A stretch of 61,782 nt of DNA from a virus: the IMG/VR virus record IMGVR_UViG_3300036785_000389, positions 1-61,782 of that record; one strand, given 5' to 3'. Shown here piece by piece: positions 47,607-55,355 of this stretch. The notes beneath the pieces were generated by a model, which made no database searches, was not told where the DNA came from, and saw only the letters and a list, made by a program, of their open reading frames with translations. Both the position numbers and the translations under genes were made by a program. Every line of letters starts with the position of its first letter. Position 1 is the first letter of the stretch.

Positions 47607-48361
47607 TAGCCGGCTGCCTGTCGGTTAGGTGGAACAACGTTGGCGAGTTGCAGCGGGTCTATTGCCTGTTCATACATCCAATTTCCCAAACTTGGATTGG
47701 CCGCAGAACGCGCTCTCTGAACGAATGTCTGATAGTGCTGGAAATATCGTTGCGCGTCCGCTTGTCGAGCATTGGTCTGAGCCGACAGCAACGCATAATA
47801 GGCCGCAAAAAACGGCACCGAATCGGTCCACAGATAAGGAATGGCTTCGACCGTCGTATCATCGGTCAACGCAATAGGGTAACACACGCAATCGAGGTTA
47901 AGCGTGTAAATAGCATCAGGAATAGGATCGAGATAAAATGAACCGGATGATCCTGATCCAGTTGATGTTCCGGCAGAACCTTGAGCATACTGCGCCCATG
48001 TAGTCGGTAGCCCGCTGTTCGGAACGGAGTTATTCATGTGATACAACATGAACCATTCAAATGGTCGCGGATAAAGCCAAAACTGCCCGGTCCCTGAATT
48101 AACAGTTATGGCTCTAACGTGAATAACGCCGCGAATGCCGTTTGTCGCTGGTGTTCCCGTAGCGATGCTTGAAAAATTATACGCTCTCTGGCCGGATACG
48201 GTTGCTATCGTTCCGTAAAAGCGGATGCACTGAGACTCGCCGGCAAGCTGGCCGCGAGCAAGATTAATCCATGTGTTTAGACTGGTAGTGTCATAAAGAG
48301 TAGTCGGAGAAGAAGGGTTCTGAAGAAGGTTCTTCGTATTGGTTTGATATGCTGTGAGCAT
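47606..48361 (-). CDS. Head-tail adaptor-like protein, first paralogue
   Basis: 251 residues: LNTWINLARGQLAGESQCIR, LDCVCYPIAL, VEAIPYLWTDSVPFFAAYYALL, FVQRARSAANPS. Clearly the closest relative of the second paralogue. The Shine-Dalgarno GGAGG is the 3' arm of a 6-bp hairpin (48366-48381), so translation of this gene may depend on unfolding it. Confidence 0.75.
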   Translation of the reverse strand: MLTAYQTNTKNLLQNPSSPTTLYDTTSLNTWINLARGQLAGESQCIRFYGTIATVSGQRAYNFSSIATGTPATNGIRGVIHVRAITVNSGTGQFWLYPRPFEWFMLYHMNNSVPNSGLPTTWAQYAQGSAGTSTGSGSSGSFYLDPIPDAIYTLNLDCVCYPIALTDDTTVEAIPYLWTDSVPFFAAYYALLSAQTNARQADAQRYFQHYQTFVQRARSAANPSLGNWMYEQAIDPLQLANVVPPNRQAAG

Positions 48362-48365
48362 CCAT

Positions 48366-48381
48366 GCCTCCAGGCGGAGGC
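48366..48381 (-). promoter_or_regulatory. Hairpin masking the Shine-Dalgarno of the first adaptor gene
   Basis: On the minus strand GCCTCC-GCCT-GGAGGC forms a perfect 6-bp stem with a 4-nt loop. The 3' arm is the GGAGG ribosome-binding site a few nt before ATG 48361. Confidence 0.5.
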
Positions 48382-48392
48382 TACCGCCAAAA

Positions 48393-48620
48393 CTATACCT
48401 TCTTCAAGATGCGTCTGAAACCGGGGACTGATCGTTCCGCATCAAACGTATACCACTCCTGCCCGCCATCGGGTCCTTTGCACAAGAACGGCGTGTTCAA
48501 CTGCATCGCGTTCTGCTGGTCGCCCGGTGTTTGACATACCGTATCATCTATAAGCAAAACGGCCGGCTGATTTGGCGTAAAACCAGCCGGCACTCCTGTG
48601 ACCGATTGCGAGTACGTCAT
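48393..48620 (-). CDS. Small virion-region protein
   Basis: 75 residues, strand-rich (AVLLIDDTVCQTPG, PFLCKGPDGGQEWYTFDAE). Its ATG shares a base with the stop of the decoration-like gene. Possibly a capsid- or neck-associated protein. No family recognised. Confidence 0.5.
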   Translation of the reverse strand: MTYSQSVTGVPAGFTPNQPAVLLIDDTVCQTPGDQQNAMQLNTPFLCKGPDGGQEWYTFDAERSVPGFRRILKKV

Positions 48621-49807
48621 TACGGTGCCGGCTGGATGATCGCGGTGTCAGGACGGCTTCCCATGGTGAACACGATGGTCGATGAACCCGTGACCGAGCC
48701 ATAGACACCCACCGTAGTCGGCAAGGTCTGGAGGATTGGAGACGGCGGCGAAGCGAACACACCGCTATCGATGAGCGTGCCGACCTGTGCAGCGATCGTG
48801 CCGCCGCCAGTCGATACCAGCGAGATTTGCGCCTGTCGCGGCAGGAACCGAAGGCCAAGATACTCGGGGCTGTTCGTAAGCGTGCCGAGCGAGTATCCGC
48901 CACCCTGCGACGTGACCGCGACACCCGTGGTCAGATTGAGCGTCGAAGTACCAACCAGCGAACATGCCGTAATGGTCTGCAACATGGCCGGGATGACCGT
49001 GGCGTTCGTGCCCGCGCCAGCCACCGTCAAGGTGATATTGGCCGGGTTCGAGATTGGGTTGCCGGGGTTGGTGCAAAGCGCGCCGACCACCGAGCCGGAG
49101 CCGGTCAAGCTGAATGAAACGGTCCCCAGTGTGATGCCGGTCGCGATGTTCGGGTCTGTCGGGTTCGGCAGAAGCACGATGTTGGTCGGAGCGGTCGGAT
49201 AACCGGCGCCGGGATTGGTGATGACGATCGTGCTGATCGTGCCAGAGCTGATACCGGCATAGCCGGATGCCTGGATGCCGCCGACGCCGTTGGCGTTGTT
49301 GGCAGGCGGCGGCGGAGCCGGGATAATTAGGATCGGCGGAACGCCATAACCGGCACCAGCCTGTGCCGTAACGAGCGTGCCGGCTTGCGTAAGCTGGCCG
49401 CCGACGATAGGCGCCCAGGTCGAGCCGCCGCCGCCTGTGACCGAAATCGTGGTTGACGCCTGCACATAGGCCGTGCCGCCAGGATTGGTGACAATGCCGC
49501 CGATCGGGCAGCCAAGGCGGTTGGCAATACGATAGTTGAAGCCATCCGACTTGATGTAATGAAGTTGACCCTGTTGGCCGGCGCACGCTGCCCACTTCCA
49601 CGTACCAGTTACCGAGTCGTAGTATTCGAGCATAAGATACATGCCCAAACTGATGTACCAAGTGCCGGCGGCGATCGGAAGCTGATCTCCAGCGTTCAAG
49701 GTAAGATGGTTCGTGCCCGAGTCGTAGGGTGCGTTATATAATTGTGAAGGATAAAGGTTCTGGGGTAGCGCGAGGCCAAGACCGGGACCTGACAACGGAG
49801 CGGGCAT
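48620..49807 (-). CDS. Capsid-associated (decoration-like) protein with GY modules
   Basis: 395 residues directly after the major capsid gene, with AAAGGAG upstream. N-terminal 100 residues form a distinct domain (YPSQLYNAPYDSGTNHLTL, GTWYISLGMYLMLEYYDS). The rest consists of three or four Gly-rich beta modules (GAGYGVPPILII, GAGYPTAPTNIVLL, GGGYSLGTL). The position after the capsid gene suggests a decoration or head-stabilising protein. Confidence 0.55.
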   Translation of the reverse strand: MPAPLSGPGLGLALPQNLYPSQLYNAPYDSGTNHLTLNAGDQLPIAAGTWYISLGMYLMLEYYDSVTGTWKWAACAGQQGQLHYIKSDGFNYRIANRLGCPIGGIVTNPGGTAYVQASTTISVTGGGGSTWAPIVGGQLTQAGTLVTAQAGAGYGVPPILIIPAPPPPANNANGVGGIQASGYAGISSGTISTIVITNPGAGYPTAPTNIVLLPNPTDPNIATGITLGTVSFSLTGSGSVVGALCTNPGNPISNPANITLTVAGAGTNATVIPAMLQTITACSLVGTSTLNLTTGVAVTSQGGGYSLGTLTNSPEYLGLRFLPRQAQISLVSTGGGTIAAQVGTLIDSGVFASPPSPILQTLPTTVGVYGSVTGSSTIVFTMGSRPDTAIIQPAP

Positions 49808-49819
49808 TTCAAACTCCTT

Positions 49820-50860
49820 TTAGAAGGCGTTGCCGAGCAGGCCATAGCCCCAGAAACCGGAACTGGATTTGGCCGAAACCACATCGTAGCCGACGACCAC
49901 GACACCTTGCTGGCCGATCTGACCAAGCGGAACTAGCGAGTAGAACCCGGAGAAGTCGAACGCGGCATCTTCGGATAGGTACATCGCGGTGTATTTGACG
50001 TTGACACCGAACACGTTGCCCTGCGGGCAGAAGTGGTCGGCGAAGATAGGAACGCCAGAAATGTTGATGTTCGGAAACGACGAGCGGATCGGGGTGCCCA
50101 TCGTATAGGAACTGCCGGGATCAACGAACGTAGTTTCGTGACCAACTATGTCCTTGTTGAGCGTGGCGTAGTCGCCGGGGTTCATGACAACGAACGTAGG
50201 GGCCTCTCCGCCGGCCGTATCGGTCACGTAAGCAAGCAACGTCGCCATCGAGGCGCGAGTGAAGCCGACCGTGCCTTGGCTAAAGGTGCCTGAGTTCAGA
50301 TTGATGTACTGACCCTTGAACGCTGAGTTGCCGGCTGCGGTGCGCGAGATGCCACCGTAGGTCGGGAAGTTGGTGCCATCGTCAAAAGCGTCTTGCAGAC
50401 TGTTCGGGAATAGAGGATTGGCGCCGTTGTTGGTAAATGCCAGTCGCGCCATGTTCTGCCGTGTCACGGCATACACGTCGTTCATGCGCGCTTTGAGCAA
50501 CGAGATTTCGCGGTCGGTCGCCTGGATCACCGTCTCACCGAAGGGCAGCGGGACCGGCACGACCCAATAAGCCAAATTCCACTGGCCGTTTTGTATTCCG
50601 GGGGTGATGACGGGAGAATTGAAGCCGCCGCCATAGCCGGTGAATTGACCCTGCACCATGCTTTGTCCTTGCATGGGTACTGTGATCTGATTCAAGCCGC
50701 CGGCCGCTCTCTGAGCGTTTCCGATCATGTAGAACAGGAACGGAGAGCCGAAATAAATCTGGACAAACAGCCTCGGGACGAAAGCCCTGCGTGTTACGGC
50801 CGCCAGTTCGTTGTAAAGCGCACCCGCTGCGGGAGCGACGCCAATTCCAGGTAACGACAA
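49820..50860 (-). CDS. Major capsid protein
   Basis: 346 residues starting at TTG 50860, preceded by a full AGGAGG. HK97-type features: a helical N-terminus (LYNELAAVTRRAFVPRLFVQI), LPFGETVIQATDREISLLKARMND in the spine-helix region, FVVMNPGDYATLN, and a C-terminal beta region (VFGVNVKYTAMYLSEDAAFDFSG). Located after the scaffold-like gene and before the decoration-like gene. A TTG start for the most abundant protein is unusual but has the strongest ribosome-binding site in the region. Confidence 0.75.
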   Translation of the reverse strand: MSLPGIGVAPAAGALYNELAAVTRRAFVPRLFVQIYFGSPFLFYMIGNAQRAAGGLNQITVPMQGQSMVQGQFTGYGGGFNSPVITPGIQNGQWNLAYWVVPVPLPFGETVIQATDREISLLKARMNDVYAVTRQNMARLAFTNNGANPLFPNSLQDAFDDGTNFPTYGGISRTAAGNSAFKGQYINLNSGTFSQGTVGFTRASMATLLAYVTDTAGGEAPTFVVMNPGDYATLNKDIVGHETTFVDPGSSYTMGTPIRSSFPNINISGVPIFADHFCPQGNVFGVNVKYTAMYLSEDAAFDFSGFYSLVPLGQIGQQGVVVVGYDVVSAKSSSGFWGYGLLGNAF

Positions 50861-50875
50861 ACTAGCCTCCTCTTA

Positions 50876-51460
50876 TCAGCGGCGCTGAGTTCCGCGAATG
50901 TCAGCCAAAGCTTCCCGCGCCATCTTGTCGAGGAGCGGAGAGCTTTCGCCCTTGGTTTCGATGAGTGATTTGAGGTCTTTGTCGCCGTCATCCGGCAACA
51001 CAGTGAAATCCCACGCGCCGTTCCCGTTCGGCTGGATAGGAACTTGCTGCGGAAACTGTCGCTCGATGTAGGCGGCGGCGATCTCGACATCGAGAATGCC
51101 GCGCTCCTCCATAACCTTCTTGACCTTCTCGATCCCGTCCTCGGTCCACTTGTCCCGACGAAGTTCCGCAAATCCTTGCGCCTGCTTGGTTTCAATGGAC
51201 TTGAATTTATCATCCTGCTCGCGCTTGGCTTCCGCCTCTTTTCGCGCTTTCTTTTCTTCCGCCAGTTCGGCGCGTAGGTCCGAAAGGTCCTGCTCATAGG
51301 GGTCGGCCGGAGGATCGGCGATCTTGGCGTCCGGGTTGACTGTCTTAATCAACTCGTGAAGCTTCTTGGCCGTGCGCGGGTTCTTTGCCAGCCCCTCGAC
51401 CAGCGCCCGCGCATTGCGGTTCTGCTGCAATTCTAGTTCATCAACCTCGACCGTTGCCAT
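50876..51460 (-). CDS. Scaffolding-like protein
   Basis: 194 residues, acidic, with a long central coiled coil (LSDLRAELAEEKKARKEAEAK) and a helical C-terminus, the composition of head-assembly scaffolds. It lies immediately upstream of the major capsid gene. No protease motif is seen nearby, so the scaffold may be released intact. Confidence 0.65.
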   Translation of the reverse strand: MATVEVDELELQQNRNARALVEGLAKNPRTAKKLHELIKTVNPDAKIADPPADPYEQDLSDLRAELAEEKKARKEAEAKREQDDKFKSIETKQAQGFAELRRDKWTEDGIEKVKKVMEERGILDVEIAAAYIERQFPQQVPIQPNGNGAWDFTVLPDDGDKDLKSLIETKGESSPLLDKMAREALADIRGTQRR

Positions 51461-51463
51461 GGT

Positions 51464-51652
51464 CTATCGCCCTACCGTCGAGCCGGCGTTCGGCACATGG
51501 CTGATGTTGAGTGATTCCGACTTCGATCCGGCCGGAAGGTGGTCCTTGCGGCCCTGAATCTCGATTTCTTCCATCGAGACGCGAACGATCTGTTCGTCCG
51601 CTTTCATCGGAACGGTCTTGGCCGCGTTCTGGAAAATGTTCATGTTCGACAT
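51464..51652 (-). CDS. Small head-operon protein
   Basis: 62 residues from ATG 51652 with GAAGGAG upstream; the longer frame start is unlikely. Strand-rich middle (EQIVRVSMEEIEIQGRKDHL). Ends 3 nt before the scaffold gene. Function unknown. Confidence 0.5.
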   Translation of the reverse strand: MSNMNIFQNAAKTVPMKADEQIVRVSMEEIEIQGRKDHLPAGSKSESLNISHVPNAGSTVGR

Positions 51653-51665
51653 GGTTTCAACTCCT

Positions 51666-51893
51666 TCAAACTCGCCCGCGATTGGGGCGGTTGGCGACAC
51701 TCATTGCTGGATTAAAGACCTGCCCCGGTAGCCGCGCAAAATTGGAAGCTGTTTCATCCGGTGCCTGTGCGGTTTTTACCGACAGATTCGTATCGGCATG
51801 TTCGTGATCGGCGGAACCCGACATGGAAGGACCACTAGACACACTCACCGTCTTGAACACCGACTTCATCTTAGTTTTCGTCAAGTGCGGCAT
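51666..51893 (-). CDS. Small head-operon protein
   Basis: 75 residues, Ser/Ala/Asn-rich, probably disordered (MSGSADHEHADTNLSVKTAQ). TAATG overlap with the preceding gene. Function unknown. Confidence 0.45.
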   Translation of the reverse strand: MPHLTKTKMKSVFKTVSVSSGPSMSGSADHEHADTNLSVKTAQAPDETASNFARLPGQVFNPAMSVANRPNRGRV

Positions 51894-52285
51894 TAAGCGG
51901 CCTGGGCCGGTTGAGACGCGGCAGGCGACGGGCCACCTGCTTGGGCGGCCTTCATCTGCTGCTGCATCTGAGAATTTTGCTGGTTCTTCATCGCCATCTG
52001 TTCGATGTTATTCCGCTCGGCGGCCGGGTTTAGTTGCCCCGGTTGAACGTGCTTGGCGAGCTTCTTAATCATGTCCATTACTTGCATGCCGACTTCGGAT
52101 GTCGCGCCCACCAACGGAAGCGCCTCGGTCAGCAACTTGGTTGCCATCCCCAACTTCTGCATGCCTGCTGCTTCAAACCCCTTATTGGGTGTAGGTCCCG
52201 TTATCGGGGACGCTCCCATGGGGGCCTGCTGCGGTCCGCCCTGACCGGGCATTTGTGCAGTCGTTGGTGACGGCGAATCAGGCAT
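51893..52285 (-). CDS. Gln/Pro/Ala-rich protein between portal and scaffold
   Basis: 130 residues. Disordered Pro/Gln-rich start, a helical middle (MATKLLTEALPLVGATSEVG, MDMIKKLAKHVQPGQL) and a Gln/Met-rich end (MKNQQNSQMQQQMKAAQ). Such proteins are regular occupants of this slot in podoviral head operons, function unknown. Confidence 0.55.
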   Translation of the reverse strand: MPDSPSPTTAQMPGQGGPQQAPMGASPITGPTPNKGFEAAGMQKLGMATKLLTEALPLVGATSEVGMQVMDMIKKLAKHVQPGQLNPAAERNNIEQMAMKNQQNSQMQQQMKAAQAGGPSPAASQPAQAA

Positions 52286-52301
52286 GGGCGATCAAATGCC
52301 C

Positions 52302-52346
52302 TTACTTCCGGCCCTTGCGACCCTTGCGACGGTAGTGCGTCAGCAT
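52302..52346 (-). CDS. 14-residue highly basic peptide
   Basis: ATG 52346 with GGAGAG at good spacing opens MLTHYRRKGRKGRK and a stop, with half of its residues Arg or Lys. It lies at the head of the structural operon. The ribosome-binding site argues that it is translated; a role in DNA or RNA binding or as a leader peptide is speculative. Confidence 0.4.
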   Translation of the reverse strand: MLTHYRRKGRKGRK

Positions 52347-52424
52347 TTGGTACTCTCCGTGTTGGGTGTTGGGTTGACTAAACAGTGGAGAGAATTTCGT
52401 TAATTCACGGGAATTACTAGATAG

Positions 52425-52454
52425 TTGACAAAATGAACTCCGGTAGCGTATTGA
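52425..52454 (+). promoter_or_regulatory. Promoter for the plus-strand insertion in the head operon
   Basis: TTGACA (52425-52430), 18 nt, TATTGA (52449-52454), with AT-rich flanks, 37 bp upstream of ATG 52491. It would let the two inserted genes be expressed independently of the minus-strand late operon. Confidence 0.55.
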
Positions 52455-52490
52455 TTATTTTACAACGTGTTAAAGGATGCCAATTTTTCA

Positions 52491-52727
52491 ATGGCGCAAA
52501 GTAACGGAAAAATTGAACGGCGTTACTGGACGGCAAAAGAAGCCGCCGCTTACATACCAGTCTGCGTGACCACACTGTACCAATGGGTAGGCGTCGCAGA
52601 GGGAAAAAAGATCGCAGGAAAAATCAGCAAACTACACGGACCGCCCCCGCCTTTTCGAAGATTCGGTCATAACAAATTGATGTTTCCTGTCGAACGATTC
52701 AAAACCTGGGCCGACGCTCCCAACTAA
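52491..52727 (+). CDS. Excisionase/MerR-like HTH protein
   Basis: 78 residues. YWTAKEAAAYIPVCVTTLYQW is the N-terminal winged-helix pattern of excisionase-like proteins, followed by FRRFGHNKLMFPVERFKTWAD, the wing and second helix. It sits on the strand opposite the head genes with its own promoter, so it behaves as an inserted cargo gene. It could regulate excision or transcription. Confidence 0.65.
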   Translation: MAQSNGKIERRYWTAKEAAAYIPVCVTTLYQWVGVAEGKKIAGKISKLHGPPPPFRRFGHNKLMFPVERFKTWADAPN

Positions 52728-52738
52728 GGAAAAGTTTG

Positions 52739-53077
52739 ATGCACAGCATCACCGTCATCATCGGCTCTCTTGCGTTCGCATTGATTTTCAAGACCAAAGA
52801 GAGCGCTGCCAAAGCCTGCACTACTCTCGGAGAAAGAATTGGTGAATACCTAGTTATAGAAGATGACTACGGACAAAAAATAGACGCTCGCTTTGATATG
52901 ATCGCCGGTTTTATCTTCGAGGACATGGAAAAAAGCAAACTAGCCCATGTCGAACGCGCCTTGCACCAACAGCGCACTCAAAACCTCGCGCAAAAAACCG
53001 CTGAAACCGATCCTAGCCTTCGCATGGCGCGCAACATGAACGGGCCTGCCATCGTCAGTCCGTTCCCACGTAACTAG
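52739..53077 (+). CDS. Phage protein of the inserted pair
   Basis: 112 residues from ATG 52739 with AAGGAAAAG upstream. A hydrophobic start (TVIIGSLAFALIFKTKESA), then EDDYGQKIDARFDMIAGF and RALHQQRTQNLAQKTAETDPSLR, a pattern remembered from small proteins found near portal or capsid genes in phages. Its TAG shares CTAG with the portal gene's TAG (53074-53077). Confidence 0.55.
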   Translation: MHSITVIIGSLAFALIFKTKESAAKACTTLGERIGEYLVIEDDYGQKIDARFDMIAGFIFEDMEKSKLAHVERALHQQRTQNLAQKTAETDPSLRMARNMNGPAIVSPFPRN

Positions 53078-54795
53078 CGGCGGCCACCACCAAGAGACTT
53101 GGCGAGTATTTTCTGGCCGACTTCCGGGTTTTCCTTGAGGATATTTTGAAGCATCGCCGCTTGGCGTTGTTCCTTCTCGCGCAATTTGATCTTGGCGCCT
53201 TCCTTGTCGGGCAAGGGCAAGTGGTCGATCGCATACTCGCCATCGACAATGCCGGATTTCTGCGCGTAAGTGACAAGCTGCTGGTTCTCGCTTGAGAAAA
53301 TAGGCGATGACGAATGGCTATCCACCGTCACGAACCAATCATCCGGCAAATTTGACAGCAAGAAACTGGTCTTTTGTGCGTCCTCTGGTGTGTCTGCCTT
53401 AGTCCAATAGGTCGAAGCGTCCTTGGCTTCCTTGATCGACAAAGTTAGATCGGCAGCGTTCTCGACTTGACGCTCGATAATCAAAGCACGATCACGCAAT
53501 GTCGGAGCCGCCGTTTTCATCAACGTGTCGGCATGTGCGCCGGCCCGAACTCCCGGCTCACCCTTACCCTGCATAATCTCTGGAAACGATCCTAGATTGT
53601 TGATCGTGTCGATCATAAATTTTATCATGTTCAACAATTCGGCCGGGAAAGCAGGAGTCAAATCCTGCACCTTCCCGGTAGGACCCATATTCATGTAACC
53701 AGAGATACGAAACTGCCCGTACTGTTCGTCGGTGATATTGTTGTCGCCCATGAAGGCGAGTATTTTATCGACCTGCAATCCGGTCAACCGCTTCGCGTCA
53801 TCCGCCATGGACGACAACATGGCCTGCGGTTCGATCAAATCCACCAGTTCGCTTCTACCCCACAGCCAATTCGAGACTTCGTTGGCCTGGATCAACGTGT
53901 AAGGGTGCTTTCCCTCGACGCCGAGAAGGTTTGCCTTCTTATGTAATGGAGCAATCAAAACATCAGGATCAACCATGATTATCGTGGTGTAATCATCGTC
54001 GTCCTGTACCCATAATTCATGAATCTGCACGGTTTCAGCGGCGACCTGTGGACCCATGATCGCGAAGTTCGGATCGTTATTGAGTTGAACGATCCCGCCG
54101 GGGAGAGGGCGGGTGGCACCCTGCACTCCGGTCTGTATTTGAGATGTCGATAGGACCTGATGGAAAAACGACTGTGGATCGGACAATGATTGCCCGGTCA
54201 TGGCGTGCGAACGGATACGATTATAGAGCTTGTCCGCGTTGGGAAGGTGACAAATTCTGCGCCACACCTCTGGCAACGTCACAATGGAAGTCTCGCACAG
54301 TGCCGGCTGGCGCTCTAGTTCGTTCTCGGCTTCGTTGTAAACCCCAAACTGCCACGGCATGACTAGTTTGGCGTAGTAATTTGGCTTCTGCTTAGGTCCC
54401 TCGACCTGACACCACTGCTTCAAGAATGAAGCACCATACTTCATGGCGTCGAACACGCCGCGCCCGAACAACTTGTCAGTCGAATTTCTCTGCCACTGTC
54501 GAGTTAGCTGCTTGGAAACGACATTCGCTTTCTCGTACCATGTTTTCGCGGCAGGGCGGTCGAAGTCTATGGAGAATTTCAACTCGACCGGGCTATACAA
54601 ATGCGTTGCCGATCGATCAAGGTGCTTATACATCATATTGATGAGAGACTTGGTTCCGTCGTACCGGCCAGTCTCGGTAATCGAGTTCATCAACCGACAA
54701 TAAGCCGCTCTCGAGCCAACACTCACTCGACACTTTTCGATAGTGTCGTTGGTAAAATTCAACAACTCCTTTGGCGCGGACGGAACGGTAAGCAT
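53074..54795 (-). CDS. Portal protein
   Basis: 573 residues, in the normal slot between terminase and head proteins and of normal size for a podoviral portal. Motifs include RSATHLYSPVELKFSID, KYGASFLKQWCQVEG, RSELVDLIEPQAMLSSMADD and GKGEPGVRAGAHADTLMKTAAP. It forms the dodecameric DNA channel at the capsid vertex. TGATG coupling to the upstream zinc-ribbon gene. Confidence 0.8.
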   Translation of the reverse strand: MLTVPSAPKELLNFTNDTIEKCRVSVGSRAAYCRLMNSITETGRYDGTKSLINMMYKHLDRSATHLYSPVELKFSIDFDRPAAKTWYEKANVVSKQLTRQWQRNSTDKLFGRGVFDAMKYGASFLKQWCQVEGPKQKPNYYAKLVMPWQFGVYNEAENELERQPALCETSIVTLPEVWRRICHLPNADKLYNRIRSHAMTGQSLSDPQSFFHQVLSTSQIQTGVQGATRPLPGGIVQLNNDPNFAIMGPQVAAETVQIHELWVQDDDDYTTIIMVDPDVLIAPLHKKANLLGVEGKHPYTLIQANEVSNWLWGRSELVDLIEPQAMLSSMADDAKRLTGLQVDKILAFMGDNNITDEQYGQFRISGYMNMGPTGKVQDLTPAFPAELLNMIKFMIDTINNLGSFPEIMQGKGEPGVRAGAHADTLMKTAAPTLRDRALIIERQVENAADLTLSIKEAKDASTYWTKADTPEDAQKTSFLLSNLPDDWFVTVDSHSSSPIFSSENQQLVTYAQKSGIVDGEYAIDHLPLPDKEGAKIKLREKEQRQAAMLQNILKENPEVGQKILAKSLGGGRR

Positions 54796-55352
54796 CAGGC
54801 CCTTCGTCTATAATTTGGGCTGAACATCTCGTTCGCGGGACGATCACCAACCGCGTCGTAACCCACTCTTTCGGCATGTGCGCTACGCAAAACTGACTGA
54901 AACTTGGCACCCGAATTGGCAAACGGTCCTGACGCTACCGGACCGCTGAATCCAAGTCCGTTGTTTCCCTGAAAACCAAACGGGCTTTGCGGCGCCGACA
55001 CCATCTGAGCAACCGGATTATTTGCTAGAGACGGCGCTGCAATATCTCCGTTTCTCATTCCGGTGTTCATGTTGGTGATCTTGAGCGCAGACATTTCTGC
55101 GGCAGTAGCGCCGGTCATTTCCGCTGCTGCATTGGCGCGCACTTCCGACCCGGCCTCCATGTCTCGATAAACCTTATCGACCGAACGGTTTTTGGCCGAC
55201 GACAAGAACGGCATTGGAATGTCGATTATCTGAGATTCGGTCAAACCGATATTGGTTTTGCAATCAGGATTTGGGCACTGATCGGGAAACCCCTCGGTAG
55301 GCTTCCAAGGAAACTTCTTGCGACACTCGGGGCAACGGATGCTGAAAGCCAT
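54795..55352 (-). CDS. Zinc-ribbon protein between terminase and portal
   Basis: 185 residues. An N-terminal zinc ribbon (IRCPECRKKFPW, QCPNPDCKT) is followed by a Gln/Ala/Asn-rich linker and a basic end. This gene sits between TerL (3 nt gap) and portal (overlap), so it may help docking of the packaging motor, but no family is named. Confidence 0.55.
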   Translation of the reverse strand: MAFSIRCPECRKKFPWKPTEGFPDQCPNPDCKTNIGLTESQIIDIPMPFLSSAKNRSVDKVYRDMEAGSEVRANAAAEMTGATAAEMSALKITNMNTGMRNGDIAAPSLANNPVAQMVSAPQSPFGFQGNNGLGFSGPVASGPFANSGAKFQSVLRSAHAERVGYDAVGDRPANEMFSPNYRRRA

Positions 55353-55355
55353 GTC

